NCBI RefSeq assembly: GCF_003751385.1
Contig: NZ_RJVA01000017.1
Coordinates: 49,732 to 113,731 of the forward strand
DNA: 64,000 nucleotides
Reading direction: 5' to 3'
DNA from: Desulfosoma caldarium
Lineage (GTDB): Bacteria; Desulfobacterota; Syntrophobacteria; Syntrophobacterales; DSM-9756
Part shown: piece after piece, positions 34,894-43,928 of the stretch
Layout of the letters: every line of letters starts with the position of its first letter
Numbering within the stretch: the stretch's first letter is position 1
Made by a program: the position numbers and the translations under genes
Notes under the pieces: generated by a model
Databases searched by the model: none
Seen by the model: only the letters and a program-made list of their open reading frames with translations
What the model was told of the DNA's origin: nothing

Positions 34894-35544
34894 CTAGTCC
34901 TCGTCCATGAGAAAATCTGTGATGTAGGGGTTGGTTTCCATTTCTCGACCGATGGTAGACGTGGGCTGGTCGCCATAATCGTGCCCCGGCCAGATGATGG
35001 TTTCGGGAGGCAGGCGCGTGAGTTTGCGAAGGGATTCCAGGAGTTGTTCAAAAGAGGCGCCGGGAAGATCGGTGCGCCCCACGGCGCCCACAAAAAGGGT
35101 GTCCCCCGTAAAAAGATTACCGTCGATGAGAAGACAGCACGCACCGGGCGTATGGCCCGGCGTGTGAATGAACTGCATGGTCAAGGACCCAAAGGTTATG
35201 GTGTCGCCGTCCTCAACACGCACATCTGCTGGAGGACTGATGGGAAAGCCCATAGCTCGGGCAAAGGCCTGGTTTTCAGGTATCTGAAAGAAATCGTCAT
35301 CTAGAGCGTGCATGACGATGGGAGCACCCGTGAGTTCCTTCATGCGCCGATTGCCACAGGTGTGATCCGCATGCCCGTGGGTGTTGACAATGTAGCGACA
35401 AACGGCTCTATTGGCCTGAAGCCATGCCGCCAGTTCCTCCTCATTGCCCGCGGGATCGATCAGAACGGCATCGCCTGTCGCCTCATCCATCACGAGATAG
35501 CAAAAAACCTCCATCATGCCGACCGGCTTTTGTAAGATTTTCAT
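34894..35544 (-). CDS. MBL-fold hydrolase (glyoxalase II-like)
   Basis: A 216-residue enzyme with THGHADHTCG (residues ~54-63), HTPGHTPGACCL, FTGDTLFVGAVGRTDLPG and IIWPGHDYG, which give the complete two-metal site. The length and the GRTD segment fit the short glyoxalase II/YcbL-type hydrolases, with persulfide dioxygenase a possibility. GGGGGAAG precedes the ATG at 35544. The substrate is a thioester or related compound, not determined. It precedes ogt in the same operon. Confidence 0.88.
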   Translation of the reverse strand: MKILQKPVGMMEVFCYLVMDEATGDAVLIDPAGNEEELAAWLQANRAVCRYIVNTHGHADHTCGNRRMKELTGAPIVMHALDDDFFQIPENQAFARAMGFPISPPADVRVEDGDTITFGSLTMQFIHTPGHTPGACCLLIDGNLFTGDTLFVGAVGRTDLPGASFEQLLESLRKLTRLPPETIIWPGHDYGDQPTSTIGREMETNPYITDFLMDED

Positions 35545-35631
35545 GGCTTCCCCCAATGCAGCGCGAAATCCTTGCAACGTGGCAGGACAACCCCTGCAGA
35601 CTCTGAATCCCGAAACGTAAGGGAGACTAAA

Positions 35632-36522
35632 ATGGCTCAGGATTGTTTGAAAGTCAAAAGATCTTCAAAGACTCGCCCTTCTTGCCACCGCGAGGCTCGG
35701 AACAACCTTCCCAAGAAGTTGTATGTGCTGGAGTGTCTGGTGAAACCCGGGTGCGAGGGTGGGGGGGTGTCGGGAGAGGGTCTTGTGGGATGTTGGCGAG
35801 AACCGCCTTATGTGTATTGCTTTTACGATCGCAAAGTCACGCAGCTCGTGGTGGCGCATCTTGCGTCCAAGGGCTTTCACGTCACCGGGCGCTACGAGAT
35901 CAACTACGACCAGTGGCAAAGACTCCCGCCCCAATGTGTGACTGTGGGACCGTTTCGCATCCTGTGCGCATCCCCTTTCGACAATGAACTTTCGGCCCAT
36001 TCCCTCGACATCATCGTCCAGCCTGGTTTAGTATTCGGGTCCGGCATGCATCCCACGACCCAACTGTGCTTGAACCTTCTCGCCCGAGTGTTTGCCCCGG
36101 AATCCATGAAGACCGTGGTGGATGTGGGAACCGGCACAGGGATTCTGGCCCTCGCAGCGGCTCGACTGGGCGCTCAACGGGTGCTGGCCCTCGATGTGAA
36201 CCCGCTTGCCACGCAAGAAGCCGCGGCCAACGTTCGAAAAAATCGCCTGGAACATCAAGTCTTAGTTGTCACGGCAAACAGCCTGGACGCCATCGGCAAC
36301 TTTGGCGAACTCCTTCTCCTTAATCTGGAATGGCCAAACTTGCGTGCCGTGTTGCGCACCGACGGCTGGAAACGCTTTCCTTGGGTGATCTGCAGCGGCT
36401 ACCTTCAGAGCCAAACACAACCCTTGGAATGCGTATTCCTTGAAACCCACACGCTGCACAGCCATGCCGTTCAAGAAGACTGGGCCGCATCCTTTTGGAC
36501 TCGCTCCCCCTCATGTCCTTAA
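35632..36522 (+). CDS. PrmA-like (ribosomal protein L11) methyltransferase
   Basis: A 296-residue protein. The SAM domain has the PrmA signature GLVFGSGMHPTTQLCL, then VVDVGTGTGILALAAARLGAQRVLALDVNP. The post-II motif that in PrmA reads 'NxP' is LLLLNLEW here, so N is kept but the usual (N/D)PP(Y/F) is not. The N-terminal half is longer and less conserved than in PrmA. It may methylate L11 or another substrate. Start ATG 35632 has AGGGAG upstream. Confidence 0.72.
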   Translation: MAQDCLKVKRSSKTRPSCHREARNNLPKKLYVLECLVKPGCEGGGVSGEGLVGCWREPPYVYCFYDRKVTQLVVAHLASKGFHVTGRYEINYDQWQRLPPQCVTVGPFRILCASPFDNELSAHSLDIIVQPGLVFGSGMHPTTQLCLNLLARVFAPESMKTVVDVGTGTGILALAAARLGAQRVLALDVNPLATQEAAANVRKNRLEHQVLVVTANSLDAIGNFGELLLLNLEWPNLRAVLRTDGWKRFPWVICSGYLQSQTQPLECVFLETHTLHSHAVQEDWAASFWTRSPSCP

Positions 36523-36695
36523 ACCCCTTGGGTTTCCTGAAGCGCCCTAGAAGTCGGCCGCGCCGCCTTCACAGAGGCCCATCGTGCCGGTTTTCAGACA
36601 TGCCCCCGTGGCTATCCCTCTGTGGAATCGTCCCAGAGCGCAGTAAGAATTATCGGCGTGCATCCGTTCCAAGGCCACCCTTTGAGGGTTCGTTG

Positions 36696-36724
36696 TTGAC
36701 AAACTTTGGGTAGTCCAATAAAAA
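36696..36724 (+). promoter_or_regulatory. Sigma-70 promoter upstream of isovaleryl-CoA dehydrogenase operon
   Basis: TTGACA (36696-36701) is a perfect -35. TAAAAA (36719-36724) follows after exactly 17 bases and matches four of six -10 positions. It is the only well-spaced pair in the 414-bp region. Confidence 0.55.
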
Positions 36725-36865
36725 CAAATGACCCCGAAGGTGGAGAAACTTTCCCATTCCCTTAGTTATCCTTCCAGCGCCTGTGGCTCCAGCACCGGGA
36801 TCCACTCCGTTCACGCGGCGCGTGTTCACACGAGGGGGGAGCGCGCAGGGCCTATGGGCTGTGTT

Positions 36866-36889
36866 CGCATACGGAGTCTTATTTATGCG
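36866..36889. promoter_or_regulatory. Candidate operator, CGCATA-N12-TATGCG
   Basis: A perfect 6-bp inverted repeat with a 12-base centre lies 47 bases before the start of the operon and downstream of the proposed promoter. It would suit a repressor that senses acyl-CoA or branched acids, such as a TetR- or MerR-type regulator. No such gene is nearby. Confidence 0.3.
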
Positions 36890-36936
36890 GGATGAAAGAT
36901 AAACAGTTTTTGTTCGGGTGAGGCAAGGAGGCGGCC

Positions 36937-38121
36937 ATGGATTTTGAACTGAGCGATGAACAGCGCATGATCAAGGAAACGGTGCACAAGTGGGCTGTCA
37001 ATGAGCTGGGTCCTATTCAGGAAAAGGTGGACGATGAGGATTGGTTTCCTCCGGACTTTTTCAAGAAATGCGCCGAAATCGGCATTCTCGGTATCACCAT
37101 CGATGAAAAATACGGCGGCCTCGGCGGCGACGTGCTCATGCAGACCCTGGCCGTAGAGGAAATGAGCCGCATCTGTCCCGCGTTAGCCATGACCTACGCG
37201 GCCCATTCCAACCTGTGCATGCACAACATCTATAAAAATGCGAGCGAAAAGCTCAAAGAAAAATATCTGCCCCCCATGGTTCGCGGAGAAAAAATCGGCG
37301 CTCTGGGGCTCACCGAACCCAATGCGGGCTCCGATGCCATGAGTTTGCGCACAAGGGCGGAAAGAAAAGGCGACAAGTACATTTTGAACGGCACAAAGAT
37401 GTGGATCACCAACGGGCCCATTGCCGACGTCATCCTGGTCTATGCCAAGACGGCTCCGGAAAAGGGGGCCAAGGGCATCAGTGCATTCATTGTGGAAAAG
37501 GATTTTCCCGGCTTTTCGGTGTCTCGAAAGATTAAGAAATGTGGTATGCGCGGATCCCCAACGGGTGAGCTGGTCTTTGAAGACTGCGAAGTCCCGGCGG
37601 AAAATCTGGTGGGTGAGGAAAACATGGGAGTCCACGTCATGACCAGCGGTCTAGATGTCGAGCGCGTTGTTTTGGCTGGCGGCTCCATAGGCATGGCCCA
37701 ACAAGCTCTGGACTACTCGATCCGTTATGCGGCCGAAAGGGAACAGTTCGGGCAGCCCATCGGCAAGTTTCAAATGATTCAGCAAAAGCTGGCGGACATG
37801 TACGCCCGCACCGAGGCGGCTCGCCTTTTGGTGTACCGGGCAGCCCTGGTGGCCCAGAACGCGCCCCGAGGGGGCAAGGGCACCGAATTGACCCGCCAGG
37901 CCGCGGCAGCCATTCTTTTCGCCTCGGAAACGGCCACATGGGTGTGCAACCAAGCCGTTCAAATCCACGGCGGTTACGGGTACTCTCTAGAATTTCCCGT
38001 GCAGAAACTGTGGCGCGATGCCAAGCTCTACGAAATCGGCGCGGGAACCAACGAGATTCGACGGATCGTGGTGGCTCGAGAACTTCTTCGGGAAGCCTTT
38101 GCTCGAGCCGGCAAGGTTTAA
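36937..38121 (+). CDS. ivd: Isovaleryl-CoA dehydrogenase-like acyl-CoA dehydrogenase
   Basis: A 394-residue flavin enzyme. LTEPNAGSDAMS is the substrate/FAD segment and KMWITNG the FAD-binding one. The C-terminal RDAKLYEIGAGTNEIRRIV has Gly-Ala-Gly where short-chain enzymes carry their catalytic Glu, as in isovaleryl-CoA dehydrogenase. LDVERVVLAGG holds the Glu at the alternative site used by that enzyme. It oxidises isovaleryl-CoA to 3-methylcrotonyl-CoA and passes electrons to ETF. The next three genes fit the same pathway. AAGGAGG precedes ATG 36937. Confidence 0.88.
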   Translation: MDFELSDEQRMIKETVHKWAVNELGPIQEKVDDEDWFPPDFFKKCAEIGILGITIDEKYGGLGGDVLMQTLAVEEMSRICPALAMTYAAHSNLCMHNIYKNASEKLKEKYLPPMVRGEKIGALGLTEPNAGSDAMSLRTRAERKGDKYILNGTKMWITNGPIADVILVYAKTAPEKGAKGISAFIVEKDFPGFSVSRKIKKCGMRGSPTGELVFEDCEVPAENLVGEENMGVHVMTSGLDVERVVLAGGSIGMAQQALDYSIRYAAEREQFGQPIGKFQMIQQKLADMYARTEAARLLVYRAALVAQNAPRGGKGTELTRQAAAAILFASETATWVCNQAVQIHGGYGYSLEFPVQKLWRDAKLYEIGAGTNEIRRIVVARELLREAFARAGKV

Positions 38122-38189
38122 AGGGCAGATCAAGAAGACCTTGCCCGTGGATGAAAGGCTGAAGATGTGCGCCGTAGAGGGAGGGGGCC

Positions 38190-38972
38190 ATGGAGCAGCC
38201 GGTGGTTTTGGAGGAGCGCAGGGATCAGGTGGCGATTCTCACGCTGAATCGACCGGAGGTCATGAATTCTTTCAACTTTGCCATGCTTCACGGGCTTCGG
38301 GACAAAATCGAAGCCCTGCGTTTCGATGCCGAGATTCGCGTGGTGATCGTTACGGGGGCGGGAGACAAGGCTTTTTGTGCGGGAGCGGACCTAAAGGAGC
38401 GGGCCACGCTGTCCGACGATCAGGTGAAAGAGTTTATTTTCACCATTCGCAATCTTTTTACTGCCATCGAAGAATTGCCTAAGCCGGTTATCGCTGCGGT
38501 GAACGGGGTAGCCTTGGGCGGTGGCACAGAACTGGCCCTGGCCTGTGACCTTCGCATCGCGTCCGAGACGGCCACTATGGGCCTGACGGAAACGCGGCTT
38601 GCCATCATTCCCGGCGCCGGGGGCACGCAGCGGCTGCCACGGCTTGTGGGGCGAGGAAAGGCCAAGGAGCTCATCTTCACCGGACGCCGTGTGGGTGCCG
38701 AAGAAGCTCTTCGCATTGGCTTGGTCAACTCTGTGACCCCACCGCAAAAGCTTAAGGAAGAATGTTTGGCCATGGCCGCCATGATCTGTGAAACGGGCCC
38801 CATTGCCATACAGCAGGCCAAGTACGCCATCAATTACGGAATGGAAACAGATCTGCACACGGGCTTGGCCATTGAGTCCAATGCCTATTGGGTCACCATT
38901 CCGACGGAGGACCGTCTAGAAGGTCTTGCAGCTTTCCGGGAAAAACGCAAACCCATTTACAAGGGCCGATGA
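38190..38972 (+). CDS. Methylglutaconyl-CoA hydratase-like enoyl-CoA hydratase
   Basis: A 260-residue crotonase-family protein. The oxyanion-hole strands are AFCAGADLKER and VNGVALGGGTELALACD. The segment MGLTETRLAIIPGAGGTQRLPRLVG closely follows the AUH/LiuC type, which hydrates 3-methylglutaconyl-CoA, and carries the catalytic Glu of ETRL. It lies between the dehydrogenase and the carboxyltransferase of the same route. GGGAGG precedes ATG 38190. General enoyl-CoA hydratase activity cannot be excluded. Confidence 0.85.
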   Translation: MEQPVVLEERRDQVAILTLNRPEVMNSFNFAMLHGLRDKIEALRFDAEIRVVIVTGAGDKAFCAGADLKERATLSDDQVKEFIFTIRNLFTAIEELPKPVIAAVNGVALGGGTELALACDLRIASETATMGLTETRLAIIPGAGGTQRLPRLVGRGKAKELIFTGRRVGAEEALRIGLVNSVTPPQKLKEECLAMAAMICETGPIAIQQAKYAINYGMETDLHTGLAIESNAYWVTIPTEDRLEGLAAFREKRKPIYKGR

Positions 38973-39020
38973 GGTGTGAGGGGTCAAGCCATCCTGCGCG
39001 AAGACATAAAGGGTGACGCC

Positions 39021-40622
39021 ATGAGCGATCCGCGAGCGGAAAATCGGGCTTTTTGGGAAAACGAAGAGCTCAAACTTGATGAAAGGGTCTATGAAGCCAT
39101 GTGGCCCGGCGGAGAAGCGGCGGTGCAACGCCTGGCCAAACAGGGCAAACAGCCGGTCCGGCAACTCATTCAGAAGCTCATCGATCCCGGAACGGAATTC
39201 TATGAATTGAGCCGATTGGCAGGCTTTGGCATGCACTACCCTGAGGTGGACGATGTGCCGTGCGGTGGTATCGTGACGGGCATCGGCAAGATCTATGGCA
39301 ACTGGACCATGATCATTGCCAACGACAGCCGAGTCAAGGCCGGAACCTATTTCCCCATCACCCTAAAAAAACACCTGCGCGCTCAGGCCATTGCGGAGCA
39401 ATGCGGCTTGAACTGCGTGTATATCGCCGATTCCGGCGGTGCCTTTCTGCCGATGCAGGCGGACGTGTTTCCCGACGACGGCCATTTCGGGTCCATGTTC
39501 TACAACATGGCCCGCATGTCCGCCAAAGGCCTGAAGCAAATCACTTTAAGCACGGGGGGCAACACGGCCGGAGGCGCCTACATCGTTTTCATGGCCTGCC
39601 AGGCGGTCATGATCGAGAAGCTGGCCTATTCCTTTTTGGGTGGTCCTCCATTGGTCAAGGCGGCGACCGGCGAAGTCATCTCTGCGGAGGATCTGGGCGG
39701 TGCCCGCGTGCACACGCAGATTTCGGGCGGTGCCGACCATTTTTGTCGGACCCAGGACGAGGCCATTGAAAAGGTTCGAGAGATTCTGTCGCTGGAACCT
39801 CCCCAAAAGCTGCACATTCACCGCTACGCCGAATCGCCGCCCCTGGTGCCGGTGGAAACCATTTACGAAGAGCTTCCGGCCAAGATTCACCAGGGCATCA
39901 ACGTGAGGGTTGTGATTCAGGCCTTAGCCGACGACAGCCATTTCATTGAATACAAAAAGAACTATGCTCCCGGCCGTGGAGACAACATCGTCACGGGAAA
40001 GATTCGCCTTAAAGGGATTCCCGTGGGCATCATCGCCGCCAACGGCTTGGGAATCATTTTCGTGGAAGCGGCTCGCAAGGCCACCGAATGGATCGTGCGC
40101 TGCTGTCAGGAAAAGGTGCCCTTGCTCTTCATGCAAAGTTCCCCGGGCTACATGGTGGGTTCGGAATCGGAACATATGGGCATCGGCAAATACGGCGCGG
40201 ACATGGTTCGGGCCGTCTCCTGCGCTCAGGTTCCTCGCATTCAGTTGGTCATCGGCCCGGACAACGGAGCGGCCAACTACGGCATGTGTGGTCGAGCTTA
40301 CCGACCGCATTTTCTGTTTGCCACCATGAGGGCGAGAACGTCGGTCATGAGCGGGCGGTCGGCGGCCGAGGTGCTCCTTTCCATTGAAGAACGGAAGAGG
40401 GCTGCGAAAGGAAACCCTATGAGTGACGGCGAAAAACAGGCCTTTCGCTCCCAGATGATTGAAAAATATGACGGAGAAGCCCATCCGTTCTTTTGTGGGG
40501 CTCGGCTTTTGAACGATAGGGTTTTGAAGTTTCGAGAAATCCGCGACTGGCTGGCTATGGCCTTTGAAGTGAGTTTGCTCAAACCCATACCCGATCCGGC
40601 TTTCGGCAACCTGCGGTTCTAA
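39021..40622 (+). CDS. Acyl-CoA carboxylase carboxyltransferase subunit (methylcrotonoyl-CoA type)
   Basis: A 533-residue carboxyltransferase. YFPITLKKHLRAQAIAEQ, DSGGAFLPMQADVFPDDGHFG and FLGGPPLVKAATGEVISAEDLGGA closely follow the beta subunit of 3-methylcrotonyl-CoA carboxylase. It would carboxylate 3-methylcrotonyl-CoA using carboxybiotin. No biotin carboxylase/biotin carrier subunit is encoded in this operon, so that partner must lie elsewhere. ATG 39021 with AAAGGGTGA upstream is chosen over an upstream GTG. Confidence 0.88.
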   Translation: MSDPRAENRAFWENEELKLDERVYEAMWPGGEAAVQRLAKQGKQPVRQLIQKLIDPGTEFYELSRLAGFGMHYPEVDDVPCGGIVTGIGKIYGNWTMIIANDSRVKAGTYFPITLKKHLRAQAIAEQCGLNCVYIADSGGAFLPMQADVFPDDGHFGSMFYNMARMSAKGLKQITLSTGGNTAGGAYIVFMACQAVMIEKLAYSFLGGPPLVKAATGEVISAEDLGGARVHTQISGGADHFCRTQDEAIEKVREILSLEPPQKLHIHRYAESPPLVPVETIYEELPAKIHQGINVRVVIQALADDSHFIEYKKNYAPGRGDNIVTGKIRLKGIPVGIIAANGLGIIFVEAARKATEWIVRCCQEKVPLLFMQSSPGYMVGSESEHMGIGKYGADMVRAVSCAQVPRIQLVIGPDNGAANYGMCGRAYRPHFLFATMRARTSVMSGRSAAEVLLSIEERKRAAKGNPMSDGEKQAFRSQMIEKYDGEAHPFFCGARLLNDRVLKFREIRDWLAMAFEVSLLKPIPDPAFGNLRF

Positions 40623-40789
40623 AAGAGCTGAGACTCCCCTTTGGGTCGCCATTGCCGACCATGAAGGAGCTTTAAAGGAACCGTGCTCAGGGTGCCGAAG
40701 GTGTGAAACCGCCTTATATGCCGCCAAATGAGGGATGCCGTGCACCGCGAACACGCCAACCCCGATTCGACACGCAAGGAGGAATCAGA

Positions 40790-41809
40790 ATGGCCGTTAT
40801 GAATTATCCAAAGAAGGTGGTTTTGGGCGACATCACGGTTCGAGACGGCTTTCAACACGAGGAAAAGTACATTCCCCTTGAGGCCAAACTCTGGGTGGCC
40901 GAGCAGCTGGTGCTGGCGGGTTTTCGGCGCATTGAACTGACTAATCTGGGCAACCCGAAGGGCATGCCCCAGTTCAAAGACGCTGACGAACTGCTCAAGC
41001 GCTTTCGAAGCAGCAAGAAAATCGCGCAGATGATTCAGGATGTGGAAGTCACCGCCATCACCATTCGAGAAAAGGCCGTGGAACGCGCCATCAAAGCGCG
41101 TCAGGAAGGCTACGGGCCCGATCGCATCCTGCTCATGGTCTCCACGAGTGAATCGCACCATAAAAAGAATTCCGGGCTTTCACTGGCCGAGTACTGGAAA
41201 ATGTGTGAAGAATACATCCCCAAGGCCCATGCGGTGGGCATGAAGGTGTGCGGTACGGTGAGCACCATATGGGGCTGTCCCATCGAAGGGCCTACGGAAC
41301 TCAAAAAGGCCGTAGAATTCACCAAGCGCTGGCTGGACATTGGGGCCGACGACATTGAACATGCCGATCACGACGGTTCGGCGCCGCCCAACAAAGTCTA
41401 TGAATACTTTTCCATGATTCTGGACGCCATTCCGGACACGTCCAAGCACATCGCCCATTTCCATGTGACCCGAGGTTGGGGCCTGGCCAATGTGCTGGCC
41501 GCCCTCCAGGCGGGCATCACCCACTATGAAGGCACCTTGGGAGGCATAGGTGGGCAGCCGGCCAACTTTGTGGATGGCGTGCCGGTGGCCGGTACGGGTT
41601 CCTACTACTATGTGGACCCTTCCATTGTGGGTCTGGTGTGCATGGAAGACATGGTGGTCATGATGGATGAGATGGGCATCGATACCGGAGTGGATGTGGA
41701 TAAGGTTCTGGAAATCGGTCGTTGGGTGGAAAGGATCGTGGGCCGCCGGCTGCGTTCCGAATGTGTGCGCACGGGGCGCATTCCCAAGTCCATGACCGGC
41801 CGCGGATAG
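40790..41809 (+). CDS. HMG-CoA lyase-like DRE-TIM enzyme lacking the catalytic cysteine
   Basis: A 339-residue TIM-barrel protein of the HMGL/isopropylmalate synthase superfamily. Metal and base residues are present: GDITVRDGFQHEE (Arg18, Asp19) and HFHVTRGWGLANV (His223, His225). In HMG-CoA lyase the flexible loop reads GGCP with an essential Cys; here it is GGIGGQPANF with Gln256. About 12 extra residues follow before the ATED-like CMED. Position at the end of the leucine-degradation operon argues for cleavage of HMG-CoA or a related acyl-CoA. AAGGAGG precedes ATG 40790. Confidence 0.82.
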   Translation: MAVMNYPKKVVLGDITVRDGFQHEEKYIPLEAKLWVAEQLVLAGFRRIELTNLGNPKGMPQFKDADELLKRFRSSKKIAQMIQDVEVTAITIREKAVERAIKARQEGYGPDRILLMVSTSESHHKKNSGLSLAEYWKMCEEYIPKAHAVGMKVCGTVSTIWGCPIEGPTELKKAVEFTKRWLDIGADDIEHADHDGSAPPNKVYEYFSMILDAIPDTSKHIAHFHVTRGWGLANVLAALQAGITHYEGTLGGIGGQPANFVDGVPVAGTGSYYYVDPSIVGLVCMEDMVVMMDEMGIDTGVDVDKVLEIGRWVERIVGRRLRSECVRTGRIPKSMTGRG

Positions 41810-41821
41810 AAGTTCTTACCA

Positions 41822-41852
41822 AAGGGAGCCCTTTGCGGGCTCCCTTCTTTTT
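41822..41852 (+). terminator. Rho-independent terminator of the leucine-degradation operon
   Basis: AAGGGAGCCC (41822-41831) and GGGCTCCCTT (41837-41846) form a perfect 10-bp stem with a 5-base loop. A T-rich run (CTTTTTTGCTCTTTTTT) follows directly. It lies 12 bases after the stop of the HMG-CoA lyase-like gene. Confidence 0.92.
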
Positions 41853-41981
41853 GCTCTTTTTTCACATTGGTCTTGTGCGTGCCCACCGCTTCGCTGGTGG
41901 TGGATTTCCTCAAGATTGTCATTGCCTTTCTCACAGGCCGTGCCGTATTCATGGAGCGAAACGATCTCATGGGGGGATTCC

Positions 41982-42941
41982 ATGGAATACGGCATTCGTC
42001 GTTACGAATCCACGCAAAGGCTGTGGTGGTTTGCTTTTCTTCTCATGTGCCTTGCGGCGGGATTTCCGTTCTCGGCTCAACTGCGCTCGGCCTTTAGCCC
42101 TTCGTTGCCGCACGGTTCCCTGAAACCTCAAGAAGCCTTGCAAAGGGTCGACTTTTGGCTGAGCGCGCCTTGGGCGAACCAGGGCCTTTTGGGATTGGTG
42201 ATTTTCTACCTGTTCGGCGTCCTCTGTGCCTGCCTGATGCTGCGAGCCTTGTGGCTTCTCGTTCAGGTCTGGGGAACGTTTCTGGTGGCTCGCTCGCTCA
42301 GGAGGCATGTGAAATCCGACGCTTCGGGGAAGAATTCGGGGCGAGCTGATTGGTTTGAAGACAATGCGCCTCATGTCCTTTCGCTGATGGCTCTGGCTCG
42401 GGATGCCTCCCGCCTGCCCTGGTCCCTTTTTTCCTTGGCCCACAAGCGGCTGCGCCTTCTTGTTTTTGACGGCCGAGGCACGCCGTCTTCTAATGAGATG
42501 GTGCATCGAGAGCAGCGGCTGGAAGGGTTGGACTGGCATCTCGTCCTGTCATCTTGGGACGCCTTTCGATCCATCAGCCGAGCCCTTCCTCTGTTGGGGT
42601 TTGTGCAATCTTGTTGGGTGTTTTACCTCTGGCTTCAGCCCGTCATTGACGGTGCGCTGGATGCGGCGAGTAACGCCGTGGTGGGTATCGCCAGCCTCTT
42701 GGCCCTCGTGCACACCGTGGCGGCCACCCTGGTCTTTGGTTTGGGCTTCGGGTTCTTGTCACGATTGGAAAGGCTCTACCTCTCGCGTCTGGACGGCCTT
42801 TTTTACGACCAGCTACTTTCCCGCATGCCCCTGCACAATGCGGACACCCTGGTGATCCTCAAGACCCTGAGCACGTATTTTCGTAAGCTTCAGGAACGAA
42901 TCAAGAGGCTGGAGGAAGCCCTGCTTCAAGACCGCCTATGA
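41982..42941 (+). CDS. Membrane protein, possibly a distant MotA/TolQ/ExbB relative
   Basis: A 319-residue protein. A membrane segment lies at about residues 15-33 and another at 68-95. After a soluble stretch come two more (about residues 203-225 and 235-265) with LPLLGFVQSCWVFYLWLQPVID and AASNAVVGIASLLALVHTVAATLVFGLGFGFLSRLE. The spacing and the later pair recall the proton-channel helices of MotA/TolQ/ExbB, but key residues are not conserved. It ends in a short coiled coil (FRKLQERIKRLEEALL). GGGGGGA lies upstream of ATG 41982. Function unknown. Confidence 0.65.
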   Translation: MEYGIRRYESTQRLWWFAFLLMCLAAGFPFSAQLRSAFSPSLPHGSLKPQEALQRVDFWLSAPWANQGLLGLVIFYLFGVLCACLMLRALWLLVQVWGTFLVARSLRRHVKSDASGKNSGRADWFEDNAPHVLSLMALARDASRLPWSLFSLAHKRLRLLVFDGRGTPSSNEMVHREQRLEGLDWHLVLSSWDAFRSISRALPLLGFVQSCWVFYLWLQPVIDGALDAASNAVVGIASLLALVHTVAATLVFGLGFGFLSRLERLYLSRLDGLFYDQLLSRMPLHNADTLVILKTLSTYFRKLQERIKRLEEALLQDRL

Positions 42942-42958
42942 CAAAGACGTGGTGGCCA

Positions 42959-43564
42959 TCAATGCAGAATGTCCGGGGAAGACTCATCAATGGGCATGAT
43001 GCCCATTTGCCGAAGCAGCCTTCGATCCCGAGGGCTCTTGGTCTTGAGCCATCGTTCGTAAATTCTCAGAATGCCTCCGGCGTGTTGCCGGCCCGACGTG
43101 TCTCCGATTTCGGCGAACAGATCCACGAGGCGCAAAAACTTTTCACTGAGTTCCTGAAAGACCCCCTCAAAGCCCCAGTCCACTAAGCGCATGGCCAGCA
43201 GCGATTCCAGGGATCGGTACGCCGTGCTGCCGATGGCGGCGTAGTAGTCGATGTCCACAAGGCGCCGATGAAAACTGTCGGAAAAAAATCCCGACACAAA
43301 AAGGGTCGTGTCTCCGATTTGCCGTAAAATGCGCGCCCGTTTTTCGCTGGAAACACCATAGCTTTCCAAAAGGGCCTGGGCAAAGGGTTTATCCCGTTCT
43401 CCCCATTCGGGTTCCTGCAGCGTTGATGCCTGGGCGTAGCGGGACAACAAGTCCACCAGGTAAAACTGGGCCAGCTGGGAAATTTCCACGTCCAGGTCCT
43501 GAGACGCCTTTTCCACGGCATCCTTAAAGTATTCCAGAAGACTGCGGGTTTCCAACAGGGTCAT
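42959..43564 (-). CDS. Conserved-looking protein of unknown function
   Basis: A 201-residue soluble, largely helical protein: LLEYFKDAVEKASQDLDVEISQLAQFYLVDLLSRY near the start, and YAAIGSTAYRSLESLLAM and FQELSEKFLRLVDLFAEIG later. No signal peptide, membrane segment or catalytic motif is seen. AGGAGG lies five bases before ATG 43564, which is preferred to a GTG six bases earlier that touches the ribosome-binding site. It converges with the membrane-protein gene, 17 bases apart. I do not recognise a named family. Confidence 0.75.
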   Translation of the reverse strand: MTLLETRSLLEYFKDAVEKASQDLDVEISQLAQFYLVDLLSRYAQASTLQEPEWGERDKPFAQALLESYGVSSEKRARILRQIGDTTLFVSGFFSDSFHRRLVDIDYYAAIGSTAYRSLESLLAMRLVDWGFEGVFQELSEKFLRLVDLFAEIGDTSGRQHAGGILRIYERWLKTKSPRDRRLLRQMGIMPIDESSPDILH

Positions 43565-43928
43565 GCCCACCTCCTGGCAGAATCCCTTCGAAATTGTTCA
43601 CAAGGTTCTCCAAGGCCTGCGCCCCCTTGCCATATTCTTCGGCGCATGGCGCGCCCGCCAAAAGCCTTTTCACCATGGTTCGGGACCGGATGGTGAACTT
43701 TGATGAAAACGTTGCCGTGGGCAAGAACCAGGCCTTATCGCCGCATTCCGGTCCACGGACCCTTGTGGAGTGTTGCCTAGGAAGAATGAAATGACGGATT
43801 GGATGCCTTGGGTTTTGACCCCTACCGCCACAGGCGGCCAAATTCCATTGATATTATGGCCTAGAAATCGTGAGAGGATCAAGGGCCAGGCAAGAAAATC
43901 GGGGAACGCTGTGTCCTTGATTGAAGAC
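43565..43928. other. 364-bp intergenic region between two minus-strand genes
   Basis: No supported gene. On the minus strand TTGATC (43877-43882) and CATAAT (43853-43858) are 18 bases apart and could be a promoter for the 201-residue protein, with a leader of about 280 bases. A short open frame reading through the leader has no ribosome-binding site and no family resemblance. Confidence 0.4.

Larger units (their letters stand above)
36523..36936. other. 414-bp intergenic region upstream of leucine-degradation operon
   Basis: No gene is visible. AAACCC-CTT-GGGTTT at 36521-36535 could weakly end the methyltransferase transcript. The region contains a good sigma-70 promoter (36696-36724), a CGTGT-N2-ACACG dyad (36821-36832) and a CGCATA-N12-TATGCG dyad (36866-36889). 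If that promoter is used, the leader before the first operon gene is about 200 bases. Confidence 0.55.

Noticed and set aside
43524..43841. 105-codon minus-strand frame in the leader of the 201-residue protein
   Set aside because: Starts with an unsupported TTG, has no ribosome-binding site and reads into the next gene in another frame.
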